64,000 nt of DNA from Novosphingobium hassiacum (GTDB taxonomy: Bacteria; Pseudomonadota; Alphaproteobacteria; Sphingomonadales; Sphingomonadaceae), in NCBI RefSeq assembly GCF_014196055.1, contig NZ_JACICY010000009.1, forward strand, positions 48,400-112,399. Direction: 5' to 3'. The position numbers and the translations under genes were made by a program. Below the pieces are notes generated by a model, which was not told where the DNA came from, made no database searches, and was given only the letters and a program-made list of their open reading frames with translations. Of the stretch, positions 8,330-17,659 are shown piece after piece; positions within the stretch are counted from its first letter, which is position 1, and every line of letters starts with the position of its first letter.

Positions 8330-8713
8330 CTATGGCGAGCCAGTTACACTGGTCACTCTTATTGACGTAATGGAGGACACACTTGGAGTCTCAAGAAATG
8401 CCTTGAAATAGGCAAGCCTAAACCGGCGGGACATGAACTCACCCCAAGGCGCGTCGGCTTTCACTAAAACTTCGCCTTGAGCGCCCAAGCCTTCGATATG
8501 GAGGTGACCAGCGACTGAACCGGCATACCCGTTGGTCCTTCTGATATCTCCACTAACGAGGATGCCGTTCTGTTTGAACTTTGCCGTCGCTCGTACAATC
8601 ATAATCTGTTGATCGGACGCAAGCGCGATAGGTCCGCGAAATGCCATTTTCGAAGCACAACCCGCGAGGAACAAGGCTGCGCAGCCAATCAGGACTATTC
8701 GCCGGTTCTGCAT
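8330..8713 (-). CDS. Small lipoprotein of unknown function
   Basis: 127 residues with a clear lipobox 'LFLAGC' (Cys19), so a lipid-anchored envelope protein. The mature part is beta-rich, with no domain that I recognise. It lies 113 bp from the MFS gene start and 52 bp downstream of the phosphoesterase stop, same strand, and could be the last member of the TonB receptor cluster. Confidence 0.7.
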   Translation of the reverse strand: MQNRRIVLIGCAALFLAGCASKMAFRGPIALASDQQIMIVRATAKFKQNGILVSGDIRRTNGYAGSVAGHLHIEGLGAQGEVLVKADAPWGEFMSRRFRLAYFKAFLETPSVSSITSIRVTSVTGSP

Positions 8714-8765
8714 ACTCTGAGATCCTCATCGGCTAATGGTACACCCATCTCACAGACTTTCCGAT

Positions 8766-10214
8766 TCAGCGCGGGCCCGTTAGTGGTCGGCAATATGATC
8801 GCCGCTTCGCAAGTGTGCAATGTCGGAGCTGGCTGCCGTCGACTGCATAAACATCAGCGGTCCACCTTGTTCTGCCACTTCGTTCGAGCGTCATGTACCC
8901 GAACACGTCAGTGATCGCATCAAACCGCCGGATCGGTGCGCTGGGTGCCGGACTAACCTTGGCGGGAAGCGCCTTCGGAATTGGCACGATATCCTCTTGT
9001 GTTCCGGAGAATCCAGCCACGAATTGACTGGGCTGCCAGCCACCAAAGTCGACCTGCTCCCACAGGTGAATATGCCCAGCCAGCAGAGCATCGACTCCTC
9101 GCGGCAAAATCGCCGGGTCCATATCGGCGAAAACCGTTTGCAAGGCTGGATTGCCTGCGTCGAATCCCGTGGCGCTAGCGCCTTCCTTCGCCGCAACACC
9201 AAATACGGGATAATGATCTAACGCGAACGTAAATTTGGCGCGCCTGGCGAACCCGGCAAGCGCACGCCATGTACTGTGATATTCTTTGATCCGGGGATCG
9301 CCAGGCGCGATGATGCTCGTGCCAGCGTGTGAGAGATCCATCACCACGACTTGCGCCGCGCGCCCTAGTGGAATGGCATAGGCCGGGCTGAAGTCGCCCC
9401 GCACGTCGTTGGCCGCATCGTTGCAATCGCGACCGTGCTGAAGCGGGCGCGGATCGAGCAGTCGCCACCAGCCTTGACCAGCACGAACGCAATTCTCGTG
9501 GTTGCCGCGCGCCACAATCAAGGGCGCAGCTGCGAGGAGACTTCTGCCTGGCGCGAAGAAGTCCGCATTCCATGCGTCCCAGCCATATCCCCACGGCGAG
9601 CCGGAGCAGCCCGTGCGGCCTTCGGGACACGGGTTCTCCCGATAGAGATAGTCGCCTACATGGATTACGACATCAGGTTTCCAGGTCGCCGCCCGCGCGG
9701 CGATGCGGGCGAAGGGATAGGCGACAGGATCATTGCAGGCCTGCCAGGCATTATCCTTTGCCTTGAGCCGGCAACCGGTGTCGCCAATCACCACGATCCG
9801 CCGGATTTCGCGGCGCGGCAGCGGCAGCGCCCGGCCACCGATGGTCGCGTGCCGCGTGCCGCGTGGAATGGCCAGTTCGCAGACACGGACCGGGAAGTCC
9901 GATGGCTTCGACAGGTCGGGAGCGGAGGCGGTCGCTCGCAACGGCAAGAGCGCCGGCCTTGCCCGCAGCCGCATGGCCAGGACCGAAGCATCCGCTATCA
10001 GTTGCGGGCATTCTCGGGCACTTGTGATCGTGCGCGCGATCGGGGCCCCCCCCTCGCCGAGCACGACAAAAGTCGCATCGGGACCGGGGGCATCCGCCGG
10101 TAGTGGAGCAGCCTTCGCCATGGGAGCGAAGAGCAAAGTTGCAGTTGCGGCCCAGAGTATCAGGCCGAATCTGGGACTCCCGGGATTTGCTCCGCTAGTC
10201 TTCCGGTCGATCAT
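8766..10214 (-). CDS. Secreted metallophosphoesterase (calcineurin-like)
   Basis: 482 residues with an N-terminal signal segment (hydrophobic residues about 17-35, 'PMAKAAPLP' cleavage region). The binuclear metal site motifs are in order: 'GDTGC' (about 144), 'HVGDYLYREN' (about 186), 'ARGNHENC' (about 240) and 'AGHIHLWE' (about 380). These are the D-x-x, GD-x-x-Y, GNHE and GH-x-H motifs of purple-acid-phosphatase/calcineurin-like enzymes, here most like the GDxxY branch. It follows a YncE-like protein and a TonB receptor with a 6-bp gap, suggesting hydrolysis of an organic phosphate whose product or metal complex is taken up by the receptor. Cys residues around the active site may form disulfides. 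Confidence 0.87.
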   Translation of the reverse strand: MIDRKTSGANPGSPRFGLILWAATATLLFAPMAKAAPLPADAPGPDATFVVLGEGGAPIARTITSARECPQLIADASVLAMRLRARPALLPLRATASAPDLSKPSDFPVRVCELAIPRGTRHATIGGRALPLPRREIRRIVVIGDTGCRLKAKDNAWQACNDPVAYPFARIAARAATWKPDVVIHVGDYLYRENPCPEGRTGCSGSPWGYGWDAWNADFFAPGRSLLAAAPLIVARGNHENCVRAGQGWWRLLDPRPLQHGRDCNDAANDVRGDFSPAYAIPLGRAAQVVVMDLSHAGTSIIAPGDPRIKEYHSTWRALAGFARRAKFTFALDHYPVFGVAAKEGASATGFDAGNPALQTVFADMDPAILPRGVDALLAGHIHLWEQVDFGGWQPSQFVAGFSGTQEDIVPIPKALPAKVSPAPSAPIRRFDAITDVFGYMTLERSGRTRWTADVYAVDGSQLRHCTLAKRRSYCRPLTGPR

Positions 10215-10220
10215 CGTTCT

Positions 10221-11240
10221 TCAATTCGATCGCGGCGAAAGCACCACAAGGTGAAATGACCCCGCGATCATCTCGGGGCGTTTGCCGCTCTGAGCCGGCT
10301 GAAACCGCGCAGCCGGCAGGTACAAGCGTCCGCTGGCCGGATCGAAAGCCGCTGTCCGCGCACTCGCTTGCGTCTGCACGGTGCTGACCACACTTGCGCC
10401 GCGATGGCCAAGCGTGATCACCGCGAGGGAGCCGCTCTTGCCGCAGGGCACCAGGAACCGGCGCCTTGCGTCATCCCAGATGGCCGTATCCGGACCGAGC
10501 CCGATGGGCAGCAACCGCACTACCTTGCGGCTGCGCAGATCGACCAGCGCAGCCTTGCCATTGCCGCAGGCACTGAGGGCCAGACCAAACTGGGGAGCGT
10601 AGGCCAGTCCGGTCGGCTCCTTGCAGCCCGGCATTGCAATCGTGCCGGTCATCTTGCCGGCTGAAAGATCGACGATTTCGATCTCGCCCAGACCTTCGTC
10701 GTTGACCGCGAGCATGTTATTGCCAAACAGCACCGGCACTTCGAGCCCCGGCTTTGCTGCGATACGTGCCGTTTCCGTCAGCCGGTCGAGATCGACGACG
10801 GAAATCGCGCCGCTATCTGCGCCCATCACGTAAGCGGTATGGCCATCGGGGCTGAGCACCGTCGCATCGGGGTCGCCTGCGACCGGAATGCTCGCGATCT
10901 GGGTTCCCGAAACGCTATCAATGAGCCGTACGGTGTTGTCATGGCCGCTGCTGACCAGCACACGGTCACCGCCGGGGATCGCGAGCGCAGCATGCGCGCC
11001 TTCAATCTCGCCGATCGAACGAACATTGTGAGAGACGGGATCGACGAGAAGCACGTCCTTGCCATGGGCAACGAGGACCCGGTCATGCGCCGCGTCCCAG
11101 CTGGCAAAATCCCATCGTCCGTCAGGACCTGGAATGTCCGGCAAGCGCGACAAGAGCGGGGCAGAAGGATTGGCTGCGAAGGACGCACTCGAGAATAAGG
11201 CGGCGGCACACAAGGCCAAAAGCGAACGACGCATGTTCAT
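10221..11240 (-). CDS. Secreted YncE-like beta-propeller protein
   Basis: 339 residues with a signal peptide ('LLALCAAALFSSASFAA'). The body is a run of about seven blades with recurring 'VVDL', 'VDPVSHNV', 'IDSVSGTQI' strands and 'SPDGHTAYVMGA', as in YncE/NHL-type seven-bladed propellers. No enzymatic motif is visible. YncE-like proteins often accompany TonB receptors and are thought to bind substrate or protein partners in the periplasm; that role is inferred. It sits between receptor and phosphoesterase with 12-bp and 6-bp gaps, so the three are one operon. Confidence 0.82.
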   Translation of the reverse strand: MNMRRSLLALCAAALFSSASFAANPSAPLLSRLPDIPGPDGRWDFASWDAAHDRVLVAHGKDVLLVDPVSHNVRSIGEIEGAHAALAIPGGDRVLVSSGHDNTVRLIDSVSGTQIASIPVAGDPDATVLSPDGHTAYVMGADSGAISVVDLDRLTETARIAAKPGLEVPVLFGNNMLAVNDEGLGEIEIVDLSAGKMTGTIAMPGCKEPTGLAYAPQFGLALSACGNGKAALVDLRSRKVVRLLPIGLGPDTAIWDDARRRFLVPCGKSGSLAVITLGHRGASVVSTVQTQASARTAAFDPASGRLYLPAARFQPAQSGKRPEMIAGSFHLVVLSPRSN

Positions 11241-11252
11241 GGTAACCTTTTC

Positions 11253-13784
11253 TCAGAAGCTCAATTTGACCCCGCCTTCCAGCGTAAGATCGTAGAACTC
11301 CCGCTGGATCGGCCGGTTTGGCGCCCCTTCATATACGCGCAGCGGAGCATTGGTCAGGTTTTTCGCGTTGACGTAGAACTCGACATTGCCGCTCAGCTTG
11401 TAGCTGCCGTTGAAATCCACTGTGAAACGGCTGTCTTGGAAAATGTCATTTGCGCGGCTACGGCCTACGCCAAAGAGGACCGAACTCTCAAATTGAGACG
11501 CTACCCGCAGCTGCACCGGGCCGCGCTCGTAGAACAGCGATGCATTCCAGGTCCAGGGGATAGTACCCGGCATGCTCACGCTGCCTTCACCATCGCGCAC
11601 CACAACCGCAGAGGCGACGTAAGTCAGGTTGGCATCTACCCCGAACCCGTTCAGCAAGCCCGGCAGCCCCCGGAATTTATCGACAAAGTTGGCCTCGATG
11701 CCCCGGGCATGGGCGCCTGAAACATTGTCATAGGTCTGGATCAAGGCGGTGCCGGTGATTCCGGGATAGGCGCCGCGCACGGTTCGGGTGACGATATAGT
11801 TGCGCACTTCCTTGTCGAAGGCACCCAACGAAATCACGCCGCTGCCCGGCAGGTAGTATTCCAGGCTGAGGTCGAAATTGTTGCCATACATCGGCTTGAG
11901 GTTGGGGTTACCGGTCGAGACTACACCGCCACCCACGTCGATGCTGGTTGCCTGCAGAGTCTGATAGAAGCCGGGTCTGGCAATCCCTGTCGAGTATGTT
12001 GCCCGGGCGACGAGATTCGGGGCTGCCTGGTAGCGCAGTTGCAGGGTCGGAAACACATTGTCGTAGCTGTGCGGGGTCGAAAGCGGCCCGTTAACCACTG
12101 CGCCGCCGATGATCGAATCGCCTATGCCCCGATAGATCGCTTTGGTGTGTTCGTAACGCACGCCAGCAAGCACGCCGAGCTGGCCGAAGGTTGCCTGATA
12201 CTGAAGGTAAGCTGCAGCGATGTTTTCGGTATCATCGAAATAGCTGCCGGTATTGAGGGCAATTGCGGTTCCGCTCGCACCGAAAAGCTTGCTCATCTGT
12301 GCGGGGTCGATATTGGGTCCAATGGACGTGCCGGTGTTGTAGTAGTTGGTCACCGGGCTACCCGATGTTGCGTAACTCCACAAAATTGGTGCTCCAGACG
12401 GACTGAATTTGCCAGCGCCGTAGGGCATCGACACCTTTTCGCGATAGCGCAGCTTACCGCCAACCTTCAGCTCATCGTTGGCTGCAAGGTGCAAGGGCAT
12501 GGCCGCACTCAGCGAATACGACCATTCGTGATCATGGGACTTTTCGGTTGAATTCTTGATGCTGTCGAGAGCGTAGTTGGCCGGGTCGGTGATGCTGGCT
12601 CCGCTCAAGACCTTGAATGTCGGATAGTTCGGGTTGGTCGTATTGTCATAGCCAACGCTCAGATTGGATGGACCAGCGAAGGTGGCATTGTAATCATTGT
12701 ATTTCGTGTAGGTCGCGCGCGAATAGGCGCCGAACCATTCGACGTGCACATCGCCGAAATGGTGGTCGCCGCCGAGTTGAAAGACTGCATTCTGCTCCTT
12801 GACGTCGCTGTCACGCAAGGTCTTCTCGGTCGAAGCCCCTGTGGCGATGAATCCGTTGGGTTTGGCCGGATCGACCGTAACCGAATCGCCCAATCCATTG
12901 ATATTGAGCCGGTTGCGCAGCACGCGCTCGTTATACCCGGTGACATTGCCGCGCAGATAGATGCGGGTGTTGGTGTCGGGCGTAAAGTCAAACTCGCCTG
13001 AAAAGCCATAGCGTTTGCGGTTGTAGGCGTAGTGCCGCAATTCGAGCGCATCGAAGGCCTTATCCGGCGTTGCGGGCTGGTTGTCCTTGTAGGCGACCTC
13101 GGTATCGTCGAAACTCCGCTTGTCGTTGTAGAGGAACTGGCTGAGCACGAAGGAAAAAGGCGCTTCGCCGTTGGCGTTGGTTCCGCCGAGCGGCCCGCCA
13201 ATGACCACTTCATCACGATAAAGGCCGGTGTTGCGGTCGGTTTCGAGCCCGCCGCCGAGAGTGACATGGGCGAACAGCCGCTTGGCACCGATCGCCGTGC
13301 GAGGGCTGAGTTCGATCGAGCCTCCGATCCCTTCGGCCTCGCGATCGGGCAGACCGGTCTTGGTCACGGTCATCCGGTCGACTGCGCCGATCGGCACCGT
13401 ATCGAATTCCACCGCACGCCCTGCGGCGTTGAAATAGGTATAGCTGGGCGACGTGTTGAGGAGCACGACGCCGCCGAAGGTCGCGCCATTGAAGTTGCCG
13501 TCGAGACCGCGGATATTGACATAACGCCCTTCGGACGTGTCGATCGACAACGACACCCCTGGCATGCGGCTCAGGGCCTCGGCGGAATTCACGTCGGGAT
13601 ATTTGGCGATAGTTTCCGCCGATTGAACGTTGACCACATTGGGCGCGGCCGCTTGCTCGTCCCGCGCTGTCTTGGCGAGCCGAGCTGTGACAATGATCTC
13701 GCTGGGCGCCGCTTCGGTATCGGCGAACGCAGTCGTAGGCAGCAATGCTATGGCCAAGGCAGCCAACGAAACAGTCCGCAACAT
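11253..13784 (-). CDS. TonB-dependent outer-membrane receptor
   Basis: 843 residues. Signal peptide (1-21), a TonB-box-like 'SEIIVTAR' at about 28-35, a plug domain ('PGVSLSIDTSEGRYVNIRGLDGNFNGATFGGVVL') and a 22-strand barrel ending in a C-terminal Phe ('LEGGVKLSF'), the usual outer-membrane signature. It imports a specific ligand with TonB/ExbBD energy. The ligand is unknown; the adjoining propeller and phosphoesterase point to an organic phosphate or a phosphate-bearing compound. First gene of the operon, with a 228-bp divergent promoter region shared with the PepSY/two-component operon. Confidence 0.93.
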   Translation of the reverse strand: MLRTVSLAALAIALLPTTAFADTEAAPSEIIVTARLAKTARDEQAAAPNVVNVQSAETIAKYPDVNSAEALSRMPGVSLSIDTSEGRYVNIRGLDGNFNGATFGGVVLLNTSPSYTYFNAAGRAVEFDTVPIGAVDRMTVTKTGLPDREAEGIGGSIELSPRTAIGAKRLFAHVTLGGGLETDRNTGLYRDEVVIGGPLGGTNANGEAPFSFVLSQFLYNDKRSFDDTEVAYKDNQPATPDKAFDALELRHYAYNRKRYGFSGEFDFTPDTNTRIYLRGNVTGYNERVLRNRLNINGLGDSVTVDPAKPNGFIATGASTEKTLRDSDVKEQNAVFQLGGDHHFGDVHVEWFGAYSRATYTKYNDYNATFAGPSNLSVGYDNTTNPNYPTFKVLSGASITDPANYALDSIKNSTEKSHDHEWSYSLSAAMPLHLAANDELKVGGKLRYREKVSMPYGAGKFSPSGAPILWSYATSGSPVTNYYNTGTSIGPNIDPAQMSKLFGASGTAIALNTGSYFDDTENIAAAYLQYQATFGQLGVLAGVRYEHTKAIYRGIGDSIIGGAVVNGPLSTPHSYDNVFPTLQLRYQAAPNLVARATYSTGIARPGFYQTLQATSIDVGGGVVSTGNPNLKPMYGNNFDLSLEYYLPGSGVISLGAFDKEVRNYIVTRTVRGAYPGITGTALIQTYDNVSGAHARGIEANFVDKFRGLPGLLNGFGVDANLTYVASAVVVRDGEGSVSMPGTIPWTWNASLFYERGPVQLRVASQFESSVLFGVGRSRANDIFQDSRFTVDFNGSYKLSGNVEFYVNAKNLTNAPLRVYEGAPNRPIQREFYDLTLEGGVKLSF

Positions 13785-13871
13785 TTAAATGTTCCCCACA
13801 AGTCTGAATTCTGATCAGGCGTGGAATTCGGCCTGCAATGTTGCATTCGGATGACTTGTGGCGCGCAACTT

Positions 13872-13934
13872 GGATACAAATTGGTAACCTTCGAATTGGT
13901 CGACAATTGCGCGCTTGGTTGGCAAATTGTATCC
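13872..13934. promoter_or_regulatory. Spaced inverted repeat in the TonB receptor / PepSY divergent region
   Basis: GGATACAAATTG (13872-13883) and CAAATTGTATCC (13923-13934) form an inverted pair with one mismatch over 12 bp, 39 bp apart. Two extra AATTG half-motifs lie between. The pair sits 88 bp upstream of the receptor start and 79 bp upstream of the PepSY gene, a fit for a regulator that controls both sides, most simply the response regulator encoded at 14305. Confidence 0.5.
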
Positions 13935-14012
13935 CCACGGCAACCGTCATGTGAGCTATGCACGGCTATCTCCATGAAAGTGCAATGAGCTCGACAATAG
14001 GAGTGAAGAGCC

Positions 14013-14294
14013 GTGAAAAGGTACCCTATGATTTTTGCGTGCGCCGCTGCGGTGCTCGTCCTTCCTCAGGTCAGCCAGGCCAAGCCAGTCGGCGTCACCA
14101 TGGCGCAGGCTCGTGCAATTGCGCTTCACGTTGCGCCAGGCCGGGTCGAGAAATCCGAGCGTGAACGCGAAGGCGGCGGATTTCGCTATTCGTTCGATAT
14201 CCGGCAGGGCAACCGGATCCACGAGATCGGCGTCGATGTCGTCACCGGCAAGATCGTCGAGGACAAGTTCGAAGCCTTGAACGCGAGGGACTGA
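14013..14294 (+). CDS. PepSY-domain periplasmic protein (module 1)
   Basis: 93 residues: signal peptide (cleavage near 'VSQAKPV', residue 23) then one PepSY domain ending in the family pattern 'YSFDIRQGNRIHEIGVDVVTGKIVED'. PepSY proteins are small extracytoplasmic folds that often regulate peptidases or sit with histidine kinases. It precedes a response regulator by 10 bp and is the first gene of a seven-gene operon, so a likely role is to modulate the sensor kinase from the periplasmic side (inference). Confidence 0.85.
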   Translation: MKRYPMIFACAAAVLVLPQVSQAKPVGVTMAQARAIALHVAPGRVEKSEREREGGGFRYSFDIRQGNRIHEIGVDVVTGKIVEDKFEALNARD

Positions 14295-14304
14295 ATAGAC
14301 CGTG

Positions 14305-14979
14305 ATGCGCATCCTGCTGGCCGAAGATGACACCGATACGCGGCAATTTGTCGAGCGAGGGCTCGGGGAATTGAGTCACGATGTCATTTCGGCAGCGAAT
14401 GGAGAGGATGCGCTTCACTACGCCCTGACTGAAGATGTCGATGTCATCATTCTGGACCGGATGATGCCATTGCTTGACGGACTTTCCGTACTCAAGCGCC
14501 TCAGAGGTGGCGGCGTGACAACGCCGGTTTTGATGCTGACTGCTGTCGGGAGAATCGAAGATCGCGTCGATGGGCTTGAAGCTGGCGCGGATGATTATCT
14601 CATTAAGCCATTTGCTTTCAGTGAACTTGCGGCGCGGATCCAGGCGCTTGGCAGGCGTGCGTCGCCAGCTTCTGTTGCAACCCGGCTCTCGGCTGGGGGG
14701 CTGGAGATGGAGCTGTTGGGCCGGGAGGTCAGAAGGGAAGGGAAGGTTGTGCAACTCCAGCCTCGCGAGTTCCGTTTGCTCGAAGAGCTCATGCGCAATG
14801 CTGGAGAATTCGTTACCCGGACGATGCTGCTAGAGCGTGTCTGGGGTTTCCACTTCGACCCGCAAACCAAAATTGTTGAAACCCACATGAGCCGTCTTCG
14901 GGCCAAGCTCAACGAAGGGGGCCGCGCCGACGCGATCGAAACCGTGCGCGGCGTCGGTTATCGGATCCGCAGCACGTGA
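14305..14979 (+). CDS. OmpR/PhoB-family response regulator (module 1)
   Basis: 224 residues from the ATG at 14305; a GTG directly before it is an alternative. Receiver domain with the acidic pair in 'LLAEDDTD', phospho-acceptor Asp51 ('ILDRMMPLLDG'), and Lys in 'LIKPFAFSEL'. C-terminal winged helix with 'LQPREFRLLEELMRNAGEFVTR' and 'MSRLRAKLNE'. Its stop overlaps the kinase start (GTGA). It probably controls its own operon, including the RND pump, and perhaps the divergent receptor. Confidence 0.95.
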   Translation: MRILLAEDDTDTRQFVERGLGELSHDVISAANGEDALHYALTEDVDVIILDRMMPLLDGLSVLKRLRGGGVTTPVLMLTAVGRIEDRVDGLEAGADDYLIKPFAFSELAARIQALGRRASPASVATRLSAGGLEMELLGREVRREGKVVQLQPREFRLLEELMRNAGEFVTRTMLLERVWGFHFDPQTKIVETHMSRLRAKLNEGGRADAIETVRGVGYRIRST

Positions 14980-16325
14980 GAGCTTGGCCGCGCAGTGCTG
15001 CGAACCGCATCGCTTTGGTCGCTTTTCTAGCTTATGCGGCCGCAATGTTTGTTCTTGGGGCCGCGGTTTTCATCGCAACCCATGCTGCATTCGCGCAGCA
15101 AATGGACGTCAGCATCGAAGCGACCACCAATGCTTTGCAAGGTGAACTTCGCGACGATGGCATCAAGGGGCTAATCGAAGCCATCGCCCAATCGCGGCGT
15201 CCTGGACCGATCTCGCTAGGCACGTCCTTGTTTGCGCCCGATGGTCAGCGCATATCCGGCAGCCTTTTAACGTCCATGCCGGCACCGGGCTGGCAGTCGA
15301 TCGTCTTTGCCGATCCGCAGGAAGGACCCGACCCCGCGCGCGCAAAGGTCACGCTGCTTCCGGGCGGATATCGCCTTGTGGTAGCCGCCGATCTGGAATC
15401 GCTTGAGTCGATCGACCGGACGATACTTGAAATGTTCGGTACCGCTTTTGCCGTTCTATTGTTGCTCGGGATCGTTGGGGCTTATTCACTGGCGACTTAT
15501 CTTCGCGGACGACTTGCCGGAATTGAGACGACATCGGCTGCAATTGTGGCTGGAGACCTGCGTCAGCGTGCCATTGTAGGGCCGGCTGGCGATGAGTTCG
15601 ATCGCGTGGCAGCGTCTTTGAATGCCATGCTCGACCGGATCGCCGGATTGGTCGCCAATCTGCGTCAAGTGACCGGTGATCTGGCGCATGACTTGCGAAC
15701 GCCGCTCTCAAGGCTCCGCAACCAGCTTGAGCGGTTGCGCGCCACAAAGGTCGATGCCGGAGTCGAGGAACTGCTTGAGGGCGCAGTTGCGCAGGCCGAC
15801 GACGTCCTTATCTTGTTCGATGCCATTCTCCGTATTTCGGAAGTCGAGGAAGGCAGCCTCAAGCGCGCGTTCGGCATTCTTGATTTGTCCCACCTTGTAA
15901 GCGAATTGGGTGAGACACTCGCCCCACTTGCCGAAGATTCGGGCCGGGCCCTTGTCCTAGCTGTCGAGACCCCACTTCAAGTGCAAGGTGACCGCGAATT
16001 GCTGTCACAGGCTATCATCAACCTAGTCGAAAACGCCATTCGCCATACGCCGCTCGGAACCACGATCCGGTTGCTAGCCCGGCCCGATGGCGATGGCGCA
16101 ATTGTCGGAGTCGAGGATAATGGACCTGGCATCCCTGAAGCCGAACAGGAGCGAGTCCAACAGCGTTTCGTGCGCCTTGAGGCGGCCCGTTCGACTCCCG
16201 GTCACGGATTGGGCCTGAGTCTGGTGCGTGCAATAGCCGATGCCCACGGTGCCAGGCTCAAACTAGCCGACGCGGTCCCCGGTTTGTCGGCTACAATCCA
16301 TTTTCCCCGAAGGATAGACTTGTGA
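14976..16325 (+). CDS. Sensor histidine kinase (module 1)
   Basis: 449 residues starting with GTG. Two membrane helices (about 12-36 and 153-175) bracket a periplasmic loop of roughly 115 residues; a HAMP domain follows; the H-box is 'GDLAHDLRTPLSRL' with His238; the N box is 'NLVENAIRHTP' and the G boxes 'DNGPGIPEAE' and 'GHGLGLSLV'. A classic OmpR-partner kinase. The stop overlaps the TolC-like gene start by four bases. The signal is unknown; the PepSY gene upstream may encode an accessory for it. Confidence 0.95.
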   Translation: MRAWPRSAANRIALVAFLAYAAAMFVLGAAVFIATHAAFAQQMDVSIEATTNALQGELRDDGIKGLIEAIAQSRRPGPISLGTSLFAPDGQRISGSLLTSMPAPGWQSIVFADPQEGPDPARAKVTLLPGGYRLVVAADLESLESIDRTILEMFGTAFAVLLLLGIVGAYSLATYLRGRLAGIETTSAAIVAGDLRQRAIVGPAGDEFDRVAASLNAMLDRIAGLVANLRQVTGDLAHDLRTPLSRLRNQLERLRATKVDAGVEELLEGAVAQADDVLILFDAILRISEVEEGSLKRAFGILDLSHLVSELGETLAPLAEDSGRALVLAVETPLQVQGDRELLSQAIINLVENAIRHTPLGTTIRLLARPDGDGAIVGVEDNGPGIPEAEQERVQQRFVRLEAARSTPGHGLGLSLVRAIADAHGARLKLADAVPGLSATIHFPRRIDL

Positions 16326-17659
16326 AGACCCGTGCGGCCCTTGCGCTCCTTGCCCTGACAACGGGTTGCGCTCATTATTCGCCGCAGCCGCTGAGCGATC
16401 ATCCAACACTTCTTGACGACGCCGTTCCAGCAGTTCTGGAAGCGCGTGCGAGCGCGGTCGAGCGCCCGTGGCTGCATCCCACCACGGTCGATCTTTCCGC
16501 TCCGCTGTCACCGCAGGGCGTGGCCGCGCTGGCCGTGGTCAATAATCCCGATCTTATAGCATTGCGCATGCGGGCCAACGTCGCCGATGCGCAAGCATTC
16601 GCGGCAGGGTTGCTGCCTGACCCAACATTCAACATCGGCGCAGACAAGGTATTGAGTGGTCCCGATACCTTCCTCAACATTGCCGGCGCACTGGGTCTCG
16701 ATATCAATGCGCTGCGCAAGCGCGCGGTAACCCGCCAGCAGGCGAACGCGCAGGCTCTGAAAGTGCGGCTCGATCTCGCCTGGGCGGAATGGCAAACGGC
16801 GGGGCAAGCGCGGATTCAGGCTGTACGCATCGATGGTCTCGCCCGAATTGTCGATTTGAACCGCGAATCGGTCGTGGCAACGCAGTTTCAACTCGAGCAC
16901 GTCACGCGGGCCTCGTTGCGGGGTGACGTCTCTGCCAGCGAGGCGGAAAGTGCGCGTCTCGCAGCGTTCGATGCGGCAGATCGCTTGCGAACCGCCGAAC
17001 GGGATCTACTTACCGCGAAACAGGAATTGGCACGTCTGCTCGGCCTTCCGCCGGATACCGTGCTGGCGCTGGCGCCGATTGCAATGCCGCCAGAACCGCC
17101 GTCAGGTGAACACTTGTTTGCACTTGCCCGGGAAAGCCGAACCGATCTGGCAGCACTGCGAGCCGGCTATGGCGCGCAGGAGGCAACAGTGCACAAGGCG
17201 GTGCTTGACCAGTTTCCAACACTCAACTTGACCATCACCGGCAACCGCGATTCCGCGGGCAATGCCCTGCTGGGGCCGACGGTGGATTTCACGCTTCCCC
17301 TGTGGAATCGCAATCGCGGCGGGATTGCAGTCGAGCGCGCGACCCGCGAAGCACTCAAGTCTGAATATGACGCCCGACTGTTTCAGACTCGCGCCGAGAT
17401 TTCGGCGGCGTGGTCGGGGATCGGGCTTGCGCGCAGACAATTGGCCGACGCAGAGGCCGGATTGACGGCGCTGCGCCGTCAGGCGGAAGTCAGCGGCAGG
17501 GCCGCCCGCAGAGGTGACCTGTCGCACGCAGCGGCGAAGACTGCCGCACAGCAATTGCGCGACCGCCAACAGGTCATCGCCCAGGCCAATCTTGCCATCC
17601 AGGAACAGACGATCGCCCTCGAACTGCTGAGCGGCGAGCCAATCGAGGGGTGGAAATGA
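16322..17659 (+). CDS. TolC-family outer-membrane channel lipoprotein
   Basis: 445 residues from a GTG that overlaps the kinase stop (GTGA). Lipobox 'ALTTGC' (Cys17) then two TolC/OEP repeats with long amphipathic helices rich in Ala, Leu, Arg and Glu. It forms the exit duct of the adjoining RND pump. Its last bases overlap the adaptor gene (ATGA). Confidence 0.9.
   Translation: MKTRAALALLALTTGCAHYSPQPLSDHPTLLDDAVPAVLEARASAVERPWLHPTTVDLSAPLSPQGVAALAVVNNPDLIALRMRANVADAQAFAAGLLPDPTFNIGADKVLSGPDTFLNIAGALGLDINALRKRAVTRQQANAQALKVRLDLAWAEWQTAGQARIQAVRIDGLARIVDLNRESVVATQFQLEHVTRASLRGDVSASEAESARLAAFDAADRLRTAERDLLTAKQELARLLGLPPDTVLALAPIAMPPEPPSGEHLFALARESRTDLAALRAGYGAQEATVHKAVLDQFPTLNLTITGNRDSAGNALLGPTVDFTLPLWNRNRGGIAVERATREALKSEYDARLFQTRAEISAAWSGIGLARRQLADAEAGLTALRRQAEVSGRAARRGDLSHAAAKTAAQQLRDRQQVIAQANLAIQEQTIALELLSGEPIEGWK

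Noticed and set aside
8106..8411. A plus-strand gene between MFS and lipoprotein
   Set aside because: Overlaps the start of the MFS gene antisense, and its product has no domain or signal.
12039..13814. Several long plus-strand frames in the TonB receptor gene
   Set aside because: All lie opposite the receptor coding frame; no start signals or domain content.
13785..14012. Pho box for the phosphoesterase/TonB operon
   Set aside because: No pair of CTGTCAT-like repeats at the right spacing on either strand; only an isolated CGTCAT.
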